Source of the DNA: Cryoendolithus antarcticus
Lineage: Eukaryota; Ascomycota; Dothideomycetes; Cladosporiales; Cladosporiaceae
Reading direction: 5' to 3'
DNA length: 64,000 nucleotides
NCBI GenBank assembly: GCA_002077065.1
Contig: NAJO01000061.1
Location: 62,001-126,000, forward strand
Shown piece after piece: positions 32,969 to 43,982 of this stretch (positions are counted from its first letter, which is position 1; each line of letters opens with the position of its first letter). The notes under the pieces are model-generated. The model was not told the DNA's origin. It did not search any database and saw only the letters and a program-made list of their open reading frames with translations. Position numbers and translations under genes: made by a program.

Positions 32969-34968
32969 ATGTCTATCGCTGCCCCTCGCGGACCGACCAA
33001 GCGCGGCGGTCCCACCGTCCTCGTCACAGATGCCCGCGACAAGCCCCGGCCTCCCCAATCAGCAATCAACCGCCCTGGCGCGGCGCGCAGGGACACTAGG
33101 GTGATCTCCGTCGACCATGTCCTGGCGTACTCCTCCGACATACCTTCCGCCCAACCGCGAGCCACACCGGGTCCTCGTCCTGCGGTCAGTAATCGAACAC
33201 CTTCCGGTAGACACCCGGCGAACCCTAGGCTAGGTAGAGATCCGAACTCCACTCCTCGGAATACACCCCTCGGGGCGGCGCATATTCCGAGTCGGAGTAG
33301 CAAGGTCAGTGAGAAGCTGGTACTGCTACCGGAGGCGGACCATGAGAGTGATGACGAAGAAGGAGACGAGGAGGACGAGAGCGCGAAGCCGCCTGATGAT
33401 GAGGAGGTGAAGAGACGGCGGTCAGGTAAAGGTGGAAAGAGTGATGCGGAGAGAAAGCCCAAAGCTCAAAGGATAGCGGATCCGGAGCTCGCGAGAGTCA
33501 CAGCTTATTGCACGGCTCAGAGCTACAAGCTGCGGGCTATGGCGACGTTTGTGCGAGATCACCATGGCGCGAAGACGAAGCTGTATGATGACTGTCTGTA
33601 TTGTGTCTACCAGCTGCCACTACTTGGCGGGAGTGATGGGCACAGAGTGAGGAGCAGTCCGGTGGTAAAGAACCCGGGCGGACGCAGTGTGCTGGACGAG
33701 CAGATCGAGGCAAATGAGAGGAGAGAGTATCGCGATGGATGGCGAGACGAGAGTAGCGAGTATTCGGTCGTCGGAAACGATGGGACGCATGCTGCACCGA
33801 TAGCGCAGGAGGAGATGACCGAGATCCCTCAACAACGCGAGGAAGATGGACATCACTATCCAGACAACAACGATCCGCCGCATCCCCAAGACAACGCACC
33901 CCACGACCACTCTGAGTCCGAAGTCCCCAACGGCCCTACACGCCGTGAGAGCGAGCACAGCACTCACAGCATCGAGTCACCGTTCCCCTCACCACATAAC
34001 CTCGTCTCACCTACTGCATCTACTGTGGCTGAAGCATACATCTTCAGCTACGGCGTTGCAGTGCTGTGGAATTTTACACTTCACCAGGAGAAAGATCTGC
34101 TTGCGGATCTGACGTTCTCCTCGGCTCTGTCAAAGTCTTCGCATAAATCACCCTTCATCCAAACGCCGATACCCACACAGCTACCACTCCTGACACGCCC
34201 ACTGGACGAGTCTGAGTTCGAGACGGAGGAGTTCCACTTCCAGTACACACCTTCGATACCGAAGCCGAGGATATACAATGACATGATCACGCTGCGAACG
34301 AGCGATCACATGATCAAGCTGGCCATGTCGCATGCGATTGGTCAAAGCACGAAGCTGTCGTTCTTCGAAGAGCGTATGCAGCGGACGATGAGTGAAGCGC
34401 AGTATGTCCCTCGCCAACTCGCACTGCAAGGACGTCTTGGCATGAATCGGAAGGAGGTGGTAGGACTCGTTGGCCGGCTGTTCGAGGGAAGAGTGGATGT
34501 CAATCTCTGTAAGTACCGTCTTCTCAACTTACCATCGAGGGTGTCGCTAACAAATGCACAGCCTCCAACATGCTCGACGTCCCCAACTTCTTCTGGGACT
34601 CCGAGCCCACGCTACATCCTCTCTACCTCGCCGTCCGCGAATACCTCGAAATCAAACCCCGCATTCAAGTCCTCAACGAGCGCTGCAAAGTCTTCCTCGA
34701 CCTCGCCGAGATCCTCTCGGACTCCATCGCGGATGTCAAGATGACGCGCATCACGTGGATCATCATCGTGCTGATCTTGGTTAGTATATTGGTCACTTGC
34801 ACGGAGGTGTTGCTGAGGTTTGCTATATTGGTGAAGAGTGGTGGGGCTGGTGGTGCTGGGAACGAGGGTGCGGGAGGGACGGTGTTTGGGATGGGGATGG
34901 GGGATGTGCCGGTGGGGTTCTCGACTGGGTTGGCGAGGATGGTGATTAGGAGCGTAAGAAGCTTGTGA
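32969..34968 (+). CDS. DUF155 (RMND1/Rmd8-like) membrane protein
   Basis: Two exons: 32969-34508 and 34562-34968, intron 34509-34561 (GTAAGT...ACAG), phase 1, giving VDVNLS-SNMLDVPNFFWDSEPTLHPLY. Product 648 residues. The first 190 residues are disordered and basic with an acidic run (ESDDEEGDEEDESAKPPDDEE). The DUF155 core starts near VTAYCTAQSYKLRAM and resumes at AEAYIFSYGVAVLWNFTLHQEKDLL, with the classic DVPNFFWD block late in the domain. A single membrane anchor follows (ITWIIIVLILVSILVTCTEVLL). The family includes yeast Rmd1/Rmd8 and human RMND1. The long N-terminal tail and lack of a presequence suit a Rmd8-type protein of non-mitochondrial membranes; its molecular role is unknown. 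The last 40 residues are Gly-rich. Confidence 0.87.
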
Positions 34969-35837
34969 TGATAGATATTGCAAGCGAATGTCCATAACCT
35001 TGGCACATATACAAGCGAGCACGCTAATAAGCGCCACGTTTCTCGCGCCACCGGCTTGCCCATCCGAATGCATGGCATTTTGGGGTAGTCCGAACTCAAA
35101 TGCCCATACGAAAGCCAATATCAGACGAGAGGGGTGGAACCACAACGGCTGTCACTTGCACGAGCGTCGCAAATCTCATCGCTTGTATTCCCGCATCGTG
35201 ACGGTTCTGTTGATCACAGCATCGCGAACACGCCGGTAGGCCCTGCACGGCTTGAATTGCGGCCGGGCGGTTTGGGCATTCTAGCCGAGAACCTGTCACC
35301 TCCCGTATGGGCTGATCCGCACGGTCCCTTCACTCCCTTGGGCTTCGAGGCTGCGGATAACAGAGGGTTCTCGTGTTGAGGGAATTGTCGATGGGTGTTA
35401 CACGCTCGCGGTTATTCACTTGACTTACTCGGCTTCTTGACGTTCATTACCGGCATTACCTAGCTGCCATCCACGAGGCACTGCTGGAGCGAGATCCGCG
35501 CCACGACCAGACTGCTTTTGCTCCAGCTTACGACACTCATTCCACGAGTCTGGGCGCGCTTCGATTGGCGACTTCACTGTGTTGGACGTGTTATTGAATG
35601 CATCTCAAGAGCTTCTCGATGTGCACGACTTGATATGGGAACTACGAATTCGAGGCGAGATCAAGCTCTGCGCGCGGCCATCTTGGCTGGGTGACAGGAA
35701 GGAAAGCAGGCGCTGGAGTCAACGCGGAGGAGGCGAAGCTATAGACACACGGGTTGCGACGACGTCGGAATAAGCTTGTGGAGTTTCTACTTCCTGCGAA
35801 GGAAAGTGCTGCCCAGGCTTGAGCACACCACCCCACG
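34969..35837. other. upstream region of the histidine kinase, no gene seen
   Basis: About 870 bases. Short frames only, in both directions. Sensor kinases of this family often have long 5' leaders, so part of this is probably transcribed. No repeat or RNA gene recognised. Confidence 0.45.
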
Positions 35838-38800
35838 ATGCGGATACCCATACGTGAGCAGCTCGCGCTGCTGATTCTCCTCTCCGCCCTGATCTCGCTC
35901 ATGGTCATCTCGGTCGCGACATGGATCACCAACCACTCCTTTGTCCTCAGCCAGCGGTCAGAGCGGCTGACACTCACCGCGTCCCTCAAGGCTGCGCAGC
36001 TGTCATCGAATCTCAACATCATGCAGACTTCCGCTAATTTCGTGAGCTCGCGTGTGTTGATACAGTCGGCACTCATGCGCTACTATCAGGGAAACAACAC
36101 TGCGGCGAATTGGGTGAGAGCGCAGGCGGATATGGCAGCTGCTATCAGTGGCGGAGGTTCACTGGGTCAATCACTGTTACTGCAGACTCAGGTGTATCCA
36201 AGAGATCCATCTGGCCCTGCCGGTCCCTGGTCGCTACTGAACGTGACGAGCTCAGACTTCAACAACACGCTTGAGCTGCCTTTGCAGGATTCAGATGGGG
36301 CTCAGGTACACCTTGGAGACAGTAGCGGACTTGGCTATCCGCCAGAGCTGTACCCGAACCTGACGTACCTAGGCAACTCGTCGTCCAACGGCTATCAAGC
36401 AGGCTACAATGGCCGAATTTTGAGCGCCGACAACCCCGACCTGTTCCTTGGACCCTGGGTCGTGGACGATTCGCTATCCCTGGTCTCGCTGACAATGCCG
36501 GTCATTAACAATACCTCTGCAGCTGATGTACTAGGTTGGTTGACTGTACTGATGGACGCTAAATTAATCTCAAACGTACTGTCAAATACTGACGGATTGG
36601 GCGAGACTGGCCAGACGCTCCTATTAGGACCTGCAAACACTACCAACAGCTTTTCTCGTGCATCCGTGAAACCGAGCAGTAGCAAGGCGAAATCTGATCC
36701 CGAGGTCCGGTACGTTCTTCCCTTGCCAAGTGGGGACAAGGAGCGGCACCCAGATCATGTCTACGGCACAGCCAACGCAGCATTCAGCGCGTCACAGTAC
36801 CCGGCCATTCAGGAGGCCCTCACCAGAAATGCTTCCGGTGATGGAGTCTCCGGCTCAACGCTTTCGACCCGCAACGAGGATGGTGACACCGTGTCAGTCG
36901 GCTATGCGATTCCACAAATCGACTTTGTGGACTGGATCGTGCTCGTGGAACAAGACAAGAGTGAAGTGTGGCAGCCAATCCGCCATCTACGCAATGTGAT
37001 CATCGGATGTGTCTTTGCGACCGCTGGTTTCCTGGCTTTGCTTGCGTTCCCTCTCGCTCACTTTGCCGTGATGCCGATCCGCAGGCTACGGGAAGCGACT
37101 CGAAAGTCCGTCGAGCCACCCAATTCGCATCCTAGTCGCTCGAGTTTTGACTCTTTCGGGTCTTACCTCGACCACGACGGGGCTGACGACCATAATGATG
37201 GCGGCGATATCACGGCCACTTCCACCGCTGCACCCCGTAAGGAGGGCTGGAATCCGGTGACTAAGTGGACCGAGAAACGACGTCTGGACCGAGAGGCACG
37301 TCGCGAGGCACGACGAAGGAAGCAATTCCGAATCCCCGGAAAAGTGAAGGAACGCAAGGTGATCGTCAAGGACGAACTGACGGACTTGACCTCGACCTTC
37401 AATGAGATGAGTGATGAGCTTATGATGCAGTACGAAAGGTTGGAGGAGCGAGTACAACAGCGTACAGCTGAGCTGGAGCTGAGCAAGAAGGCTGCTGAGG
37501 TGGCGAACGAGAGCAAGACCCTTTTTATCGCAAACATATCGCACGAATTGAAGACGCCTCTGAACGGTATCCTAGGCATGTGCGCTGTTTGCATGCAGGA
37601 AGATGATCCGCAACGTTTGAAGCGGTCTTTGGGGATAATCTATAAGAGCGGGGACCTGTTGTTGAATCTTCTCACTGATCTGTTGACCTTCAGCAAGAAC
37701 CAGGTGGGACAACATCTGAGCTTAGACGAGAAGGAGTTCAGACTGAGAGACATCTCATCACAAGTACTTGCCATCTTTGACAAGCAGGCCAAAGAGGGCC
37801 AAATCGATCTTCGAGTCGAGTTCCAGGGCGTGCCCAGTGCTGAAGAAGGTGGTCAGGTTCAGGAATGGTCGGAGTGGGGCCCACCCGGCACCGGCCGCAT
37901 CAAGGACATGATCCTGTATGGTGATACTCACAGAATATTGCAAGTGGTCATCAACCTGGTCTCCAATTCGCTCAAATTTACTCCTCCAGGTGGCAAGGTT
38001 ACCCTTCGAATACGATGTCTACCGGAATTACCGGATATGGGCTCTCGAAAAAGCTCGTTCCAATCCAAACAGTCGCGAGTATCATCAAAGCAGCATAGCA
38101 AGCAGCACTCAACCAGGAGTGGCGGAAAAGGCTCTGGTGGCGCTTCTTCCCTTGCTAGACCCGACAATGGTACTCAACTGCACAAGGACAAACCCTTCGC
38201 CATGATCCACGAGCGCAACCCATCGCCGCCGCCAGGTAAATACCTGTCTTTCGAGTTCGAAGTTGAAGATACAGGCCCTGGCATTGCGGAAGATGAGCAA
38301 GAGCGCATATTTTCACCTTTCTACCAAAGCTCATTAGGGCTGAACAAGAAGTACGGCGGCACAGGTCTCGGTCTCAGCATCTGCACCCAGCTCGCCGGTC
38401 TTATGCGTGGTTCTGTCGGGGTTCAATCTACGGTCGGCATCGGCAGTACTTTTACCATGAAGATCCCGCTAAAACACTTACAGTCTCGAGCAGACTCCAC
38501 AGCTAGCTCGAGCATTGAGTTGCATGACCGCGCGGCTCTGTCTTTTGCAACTGGTGCAGACAATGATCCCTCAAGCCATACGCCAGCACGTCACTCGCGA
38601 CATCTGGACGACCAATTAGGTCTCCCATCTCCGAATCCCAATGCAGCATCCGGCGCGGCTACGCCGACGATGACCAACGACCCGCAACCTCGTCTCGTGG
38701 GCCTTTCACAACCCTTCTTCGCTACTTCACAACCACTCGAGTCGCCCAATACACAGCCTGCAGCCATGGAGAAGATCACAGCAGAAGCTACTCGCGGTGG

Positions 38801-39401
38801 CAGAATTCGCGTACTAGTGGCGGAAGACAACAAGACGAACCAGGAAGTCGTCCTTCGCATGCTGAAGCTAGAAGACATCTACGACGTGACCGTCGCGAAG
38901 GACGGGCAAGAAGCACTGGACAAAGTCAAGGATTCGATGCTGCCGAGCAGCCAGCCATTCAATCTCATCTTCATGGACGTGCAGATGCCGAATGTCGACG
39001 GCTTACAGTCTACACGACTGATCCGGGAGATCGGGTATCAGGCTCCGATCGTTGCACTCACAGCGTTTAGCGAAGAAAGTAATATCAAGGACTGCATGGA
39101 CAGCGGCATGAACTACTTCCTTTCCAAGCCCATCCGACGACCGCAGCTGAAGAAAGTGCTCAAGGAGTATTGTGCGCCCATACCCGAAGAAGAGGGTGAG
39201 GACGTGACACCGCCTGGTGCCGTCAATGGTGTCAATGTTGGAGCGAATACTACTATCGTGATGGTCAACGGTGGACCGCCTGCAGAAATCAAACCGACGA
39301 GCGCTGGCAAGCCGAATGGCAAGGCGAAGGCTCCCGTTGTAAGCACGTCACCCAGAAGGAGTGTGGAGGCGGAGAGGGCTGTGAGTCCGCATTCGAAATG
39401 A
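35838..39401 (+). CDS. SLN1: Sln1-type hybrid histidine kinase (osmosensor, group VI)
   Basis: Single exon, 1,187 residues. Two membrane helices (about residues 9-30 and 385-408) flank a large extracellular sensor region rich in Asn-linked glycosylation sequons. A HAMP-like linker and coiled coil (ELMMQYERLEERVQQRTAELELSKKAAEVANESK) lead to the HisKA domain with H569 in NISHELKTPLNG. The ATPase domain has an N-box (VVINLVSNSLKFT) and G-boxes (DTGPGIAEDEQERIF, YGGTGLGLSI), split by a low-complexity insertion of about 70 residues. A receiver domain follows with acceptor D1047 in FMDVQMPNVDG. This build matches fungal Sln1, which signals through Ypd1 to Ssk1/HOG and Skn7 in response to turgor. 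The C-terminal tail is disordered. Confidence 0.94.
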   Translation: MRIPIREQLALLILLSALISLMVISVATWITNHSFVLSQRSERLTLTASLKAAQLSSNLNIMQTSANFVSSRVLIQSALMRYYQGNNTAANWVRAQADMAAAISGGGSLGQSLLLQTQVYPRDPSGPAGPWSLLNVTSSDFNNTLELPLQDSDGAQVHLGDSSGLGYPPELYPNLTYLGNSSSNGYQAGYNGRILSADNPDLFLGPWVVDDSLSLVSLTMPVINNTSAADVLGWLTVLMDAKLISNVLSNTDGLGETGQTLLLGPANTTNSFSRASVKPSSSKAKSDPEVRYVLPLPSGDKERHPDHVYGTANAAFSASQYPAIQEALTRNASGDGVSGSTLSTRNEDGDTVSVGYAIPQIDFVDWIVLVEQDKSEVWQPIRHLRNVIIGCVFATAGFLALLAFPLAHFAVMPIRRLREATRKSVEPPNSHPSRSSFDSFGSYLDHDGADDHNDGGDITATSTAAPRKEGWNPVTKWTEKRRLDREARREARRRKQFRIPGKVKERKVIVKDELTDLTSTFNEMSDELMMQYERLEERVQQRTAELELSKKAAEVANESKTLFIANISHELKTPLNGILGMCAVCMQEDDPQRLKRSLGIIYKSGDLLLNLLTDLLTFSKNQVGQHLSLDEKEFRLRDISSQVLAIFDKQAKEGQIDLRVEFQGVPSAEEGGQVQEWSEWGPPGTGRIKDMILYGDTHRILQVVINLVSNSLKFTPPGGKVTLRIRCLPELPDMGSRKSSFQSKQSRVSSKQHSKQHSTRSGGKGSGGASSLARPDNGTQLHKDKPFAMIHERNPSPPPGKYLSFEFEVEDTGPGIAEDEQERIFSPFYQSSLGLNKKYGGTGLGLSICTQLAGLMRGSVGVQSTVGIGSTFTMKIPLKHLQSRADSTASSSIELHDRAALSFATGADNDPSSHTPARHSRHLDDQLGLPSPNPNAASGAATPTMTNDPQPRLVGLSQPFFATSQPLESPNTQPAAMEKITAEATRGGRIRVLVAEDNKTNQEVVLRMLKLEDIYDVTVAKDGQEALDKVKDSMLPSSQPFNLIFMDVQMPNVDGLQSTRLIREIGYQAPIVALTAFSEESNIKDCMDSGMNYFLSKPIRRPQLKKVLKEYCAPIPEEEGEDVTPPGAVNGVNVGANTTIVMVNGGPPAEIKPTSAGKPNGKAKAPVVSTSPRRSVEAERAVSPHSK

Positions 39402-40152
39402 TAAAGTGAGGTGGTCCTGTGGGGGCCAAAAGGCGTTCATGGGTTTGTGCGTCGGGCATCGGACGATACGTACAAGGCGTTGCATGTGGTTTGATTTTCG
39501 CGCAGGGGAAAAGCATTTTTGGGGCTTATTACACGGCGTTGATCGCGGAGGTCCAATCGAGGATCTCTGGCGATCAGGGGAAGATGATCGGGAATTTCAT
39601 TGCAGCGATGGAGTCTGGGTGGGCCTTTCTGGAGTTCAGGGTCCCGTGGACCCAGGGATGTGTGCTTTCTATGTACCTCGTAGTCACCGTGTTCTCGATT
39701 CCGACCAATTTCCTTGATAGTTGGCTGCAATCAAGAAATGTAGCCATCCTGATCTGATAGAGACGAAGGAGTAGTTCAACACACGTGGGATCCAGCTCTC
39801 TCAAGATCTCCGGATGCGTCCATGCGCTCGACGAGTCCACGGTGTCTGTCATGGAGGGTCTCTTGAAGCTACAGCAGCGAGGTGACAGCATGCCGTGCCG
39901 CTGCAAGACTGCACCATATGCATTTTGCAGCCCTCTCGGAATTCTGCAAACCTTCGCTTCGCCAGGGCACATCAGTGCGACGTACGACTGTTCCAGCCAT
40001 GTCGGTGGTAGCATTGCCCTGGGTTCGCACGTTCGGAGAGCCGTAGTGGCCAGGCGTCGACCGCGCACACATCTGAGCTGCAGCGCAGCGGTCATGATAT
40101 CTGGCATGCATTGTCGTGATTAACGTCGGTTTGAAACCATACAGAAGCTGGA
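39402..40152. other. convergent intergenic region, no confirmed gene
   Basis: About 750 bases between two convergent genes. A minus-strand frame of 177 codons (39574-40107) is overlapped by plus-strand frames and resembles no family I know, so I do not call it. No repeat or RNA gene seen. Confidence 0.45.
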
Positions 40153-41757
40153 TCAACCCAGCTGCATACTGATTGGATCTTGATGGTCAGAGTATGCATC
40201 AACTTCAATCCCGTTGGTACGGCTCCCGTTGGCGACGATCTCATTCTCCTTGTAGGCGAAGGTACTCCCGAAGTGATCATCCCTGAGCTTTTTTTGTCCC
40301 GCTCCGTAGATCTTCTCTCGTGCCGTCAGACCCTCTTTGCTTTTCTTGTACAGACCTCTACACCTAAGCTCGGGCACTAGCAACTCAACGACGTCCTCGA
40401 ATGTCCCTGGTGTTGTCACATAAGCGACATTAAACCCATCAAGATCCGCCTCTCGCATCCATCGTTCCATCTCGTCCGCCACCGTAATGGGTGAGCCGAT
40501 CGCCAATGGACCGAGTCCGCCAAGGGACGCCTTCTCCGCCACCACACGAGGAGTCCAGACAGGTATCTCTTCACTCGTAGTCGTGAAGTTCGATAGAATC
40601 GACACCATCTTGTTGGCAGTCTTCGAATCTGCTTCCGAAACTGGCTGGTCAATGGGGATCTGGGAGAAGTCTATGCCTGTCCAGCCGGAAGCCAACACGA
40701 GCCCGCCGATCGTGGAAGCGTACTTCTTCGCCGTATTGAACTTCTCGCGAGCCTCTCCGTCCGTGCGGCCGATGAACGGAGTAAATGTGGAGAAGAACTT
40801 GATGGATTGCGGGTCGCGACCTGCTTCTTTAGCAAGACGGCGAATGTTGTCGACTTTGGGTCGAATGACTGCGGGGCTATGACCTGAGACGAAGACGGCT
40901 TCTGCGTGGCGGACGGCAAATGCTGAGCCAGCAGGTGAGGTACCAGCTTGAAACAAAAAGGGCGTCCGTTGCGGAGTGGGTGGAACGAGATGCTTGGTCT
41001 CCAGATTGTAATACTTGCCATTGTGAGTGATCGTTTTGATCTTGTCGGGATCGAAGTAGACGTCAGACTTAGGATCGGCCACAATCGCATTGTCGCTCCA
41101 GGATCCATTCCAGAGCTTGTAGAGGACTTGCATGTATTCATCAGCTTGAGTGTAGCGCTCGTCATGCTCAATCGGAGTATCGATGCCGATTGCTTGGAAC
41201 GCAGACTTTTTGTAGCCGGTCACGATGTTCCAGCCAAAACGGCCATTAGTCATTGTGTCCAGCGTCGAGAATCGCTTGGCCAATAGGAAAGGCGTCTCGA
41301 ATGATGTCGTGGCTGTTATAGCAAAGACAAGGTTCTTTGTCACAGCAGCCATTGCGGAGATCGGTATCGATGGATCAGTCATAGGCCATTGACTTGCTCT
41401 ACGGATGCAGTCATCGATCTTGCCGTCGTACGTATCGTACCCGCCGAACGTATCCGCAAGGAACAAGGCATTGATGTCACCCTTCTCGAGCAATTTCGCA
41501 AGATTGGTCCAATAGTCTAGACTGAGCTTCGTCGTGCTGCGATCGTTCGGATCCTTCCACTGTCCTGGCGACAGGTGCCCGATAGCTACAAGTGTGTCAG
41601 CTTGCTGAAATCTATGATTGATGCGAAGCTACTCACTTGACATGTCGAATGCATTGAGCAGAACTTGTTTCCTGGCGGTTTCTTTTCCCGCAGGAAGTGC
41701 GTTTCCATTGCCATTGACATCGCCATTGGTATCAGCAAATGTCACCCGACGAGACAT
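40153..41757 (-). CDS. FMN-dependent monooxygenase, NtaA/SnaA/DszA (luciferase-like) family
   Basis: Two exons: 41637-41757 and 40153-41585, intron 41586-41636 (GTGAGT...TAG), phase 1, joining LLNAFDMS-TIGHLSPGQWKDPNDRS. Product 517 residues. Hallmarks of the flavin-dependent branch that includes nitrilotriacetate monooxygenase A, dibenzothiophene-sulfone monooxygenase DszA and dimethylsulfide monooxygenase DmoA are clear: INALFLADTFGGYDTYDG, TSFETPFLLAKRFSTLDTMTNGRFGWNIVTGY, PTPQRTPFLFQAGTSPAGSAFA. These enzymes use FMNH2 supplied by a separate reductase to oxidise small N- or S-containing compounds. The reductase is not encoded in the window. It is head-to-head with a Dal5-type permease, suggesting uptake and oxidation of the same substrate. 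Confidence 0.92.
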
Positions 41758-42327
41758 GATGATTGCTATCCAAGCAAAGTCTTGTGCGTCTCAAGAATGC
41801 TAGCAGGTTGGATTTGCTCGCAACATACTACTCGGCTGTGATGTTGTGGAAAAGTCACACCCGGCGCCAGCGATGGCGCCGGCAATCCAATGCCGAACAC
41901 GTGGCAAGATAGGAAATCAGGATAGCTACCTCAATCTAGTATCCGATACCGCTTGCCATAACTGCGATCAGTGATGTTGTTGAGGTGAGTGTGGACACAC
42001 ATAGAAGATCATATGAGTGGGGCACACATGGCGTGCTTGAAGTCGTAGATCGCGAATAAGCTCCAGTCGTCACAGTCATTGGACAATATCAAATCAGACA
42101 TCTCTGCATGGAAGATTAAAGTGGAAATATACTTACTCGTACAAGACCAAGAGGTCGCAAGTACTCTTGGCTGAGATGGGAGCACCTCGGGCTATATCTG
42201 TACGACAGAGGCCCGGAATGCGATGCTACGGTGCGGAACTTGCCTGCTGGCGCAAGCTGCAGTGCAGCATTTATCTCCACCAGGAGCATGCTTCAAATCG
42301 AGGCCCACTTGACGACTTGCGCTCGAA
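41758..42327. promoter_or_regulatory. divergent promoter, luciferase-like monooxygenase / Dal5-type permease
   Basis: 570 bp between start codons. It contains a 22-bp hairpin-like palindrome with two GGCGCC cores (41861-41882) and a CACGTG E-box at 41898-41903. CACGTG is the Cbf1 core used in fungal sulphur control, and ATGGCGCC within the palindrome partly matches the CYS3-type site as I remember it (ATGRYRYCAT, 8 of 10). Whether any factor binds is inference. Confidence 0.5.
41861..41882. repeat. inverted repeat, 9-bp arms, 4-bp loop
   Basis: CCGGCGCCA - GCGA - TGGCGCCGG. The arms are perfectly complementary. It lies 104 bp upstream of the monooxygenase ATG and about 445 bp upstream of the permease ATG. 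It could be a dimeric regulator site. Confidence 0.8.
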
Positions 42328-43982
42328 ATGGCAGACCATACAGCAGACGTAAGCAAGGAAGCCGCGGAGATCTCATCTAACGATGGCGGATCTGAATCAC
42401 TGCCACCGACCGCTGCCAGTGACAAGGCTGCGTTCCTGGCAACATTCAGCAGAGCTGAGGACAAGGCGATCATGAAGAAGGTCGATCGCCGCTTCCTGCT
42501 TCTCATCGGAATCCCGTACATGACAAAGAATGTGTGCTTCGTCGAAGATTCGTTACTTTCCCAAGACATCAGCTGACAGTGTGCCAGATCGACTACCAGA
42601 ACGCCGCCAACGTTAAGGTGCTCCAGGTCGGCCAGCCCTCGAATGTTTTGAGGGAGCTCAATATTACGCCCAATGCGTATAATTGGGTGCAGTCAATTTA
42701 CTTTATTGCGTACATTATCTTCGAAGTACCGAGCAATCTTCTGCTGAAGAAGTTCACCCCTCGCCTATGGCAGTCGCGGATCTGCCTGAGCTGGGGAATC
42801 GTTCTGGCTTGCCATGCTGCGGTCCAGAACAAGGAATCATTGTACACCGTTCGCTTCCTGTTGGGTATGATGGAGGCTGGCATGTTCCCTGGTCTGGCTG
42901 CACAACTGACGTCCTGGTACCGATCTGACGAGATGGAGAAGCCCATCATGTGGATGTTCGGCTGGCAGAATCTCTCCGGCGTCGTCGGATCACTCCTGGC
43001 GTACGGGATCTCATACATGGATGGAGTCTGCGGCATGAGTGCTTGGCGATGGGTCTACCTCCTCGAAGGCATCTACACCATTCTGCTCGCCGGGGTGATT
43101 TATCTTGTACTGCCGGACTACCCGAAGTCTCCGAGATCCAGCAAATGGCTCACTGAGCGTGAGCAGGACTATCTCGAAGCACGTTTGTCGGAGAACGCAC
43201 CTCGGACGGACGAGGCCGCATTCTCGAAGCAGGAGGTCTTTACGTCGTTGAAAGACCCAAGAACGTACAGCTTCATGACCAATCAGATCCTGGTCAACCT
43301 CGCAGGCTATGGGTTGCAATGGTATCTGCCAACCATCACAACGAACCTCGGGTTTGCAGGGCTTCCCCATAACCAACTGCTCAATATAGGCCCGGCAGGT
43401 GCGTCGGTTATCGCGATCATCATGGCAGGCTGGCTGTTGAAGCAAGCCTATGTGACGAGACCGGCCTTCACGCAGCCCACCAACGTCACGATGGTCATTA
43501 GCTTCATCCTATTCTTCACAGTATCCGCACCAGAAGCCATATACGCAGCATGCATCATCGGTACGTAATGGTTGCCAGATCTAAGTATCGATCACGATCG
43601 ACGCTGACCTTCTCGCAGGCACGATGTCTTATTCAGTGTACTTCATCCCGTTCTGGGCATGGAGAAGCTCGACATTGGCAGGGGCAACTGGTACCGCATT
43701 CACCTTAGCATTCCAGTCTTCCATTGGCCAGATTGGTGGAGTAAGTTCCCCGCGTGCTGTGGTCTCTCATCTGCTGATCCAGGGTAGGTGATCGGTCCGC
43801 AACTCTTCCAGTCCAAGTTCGCTCACAACGGCTATAAAACGCCCTCGTGGGATGTTCGACGCATTCGAAGGCCGCGGATCAAGGCCGAGAACGAGGGTAA
43901 GGTGTATGGCGACGATGATGTACGGTTCTACCAGGAGCGCGACTTCTATCACGGTCTGCGGAAGGACGAGGCGAAGGCGTAG
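42328..43982 (+). CDS. MFS permease, Dal5 (anion:cation symporter) family
   Basis: Four exons: 42328-42531, 42588-43560, 43619-43740 and 43788-43982, with introns 42532-42587 (GTGTGC...CAG), 43561-43618 (GTACGT...CAG) and 43741-43787 (GTAAGT...TAG). Product 497 residues. Typical Dal5-family blocks are continuous over the joins: RRFLLLIGIPYMTKN-IDYQNAANVKVLQ, NWVQSIYFIAYIIFEVPSNLLLKK, FLLGMMEAGMFPG, WRWVYLLEGIYTILLAGVIYLVLPDYPKS, and C-terminal IGPQLFQSKFAHNGYKTP. About twelve helices are expected. Known members carry allantoate, ureidosuccinate, vitamins and, for the yeast Soa1 branch, sulphonates. The first donor (GTGTGC) is weak. The substrate cannot be told from sequence; the neighbouring flavin oxygenases suggest a small organic acid. 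Confidence 0.9.

Noticed and set aside
39574..40107. 177-codon minus-strand frame between the histidine kinase and the luciferase-like gene
   Set aside because: Matches no family I know, is Arg/Cys-rich, has no introns or context to support it, and competes with plus-strand frames of similar size. It would need transcript evidence.
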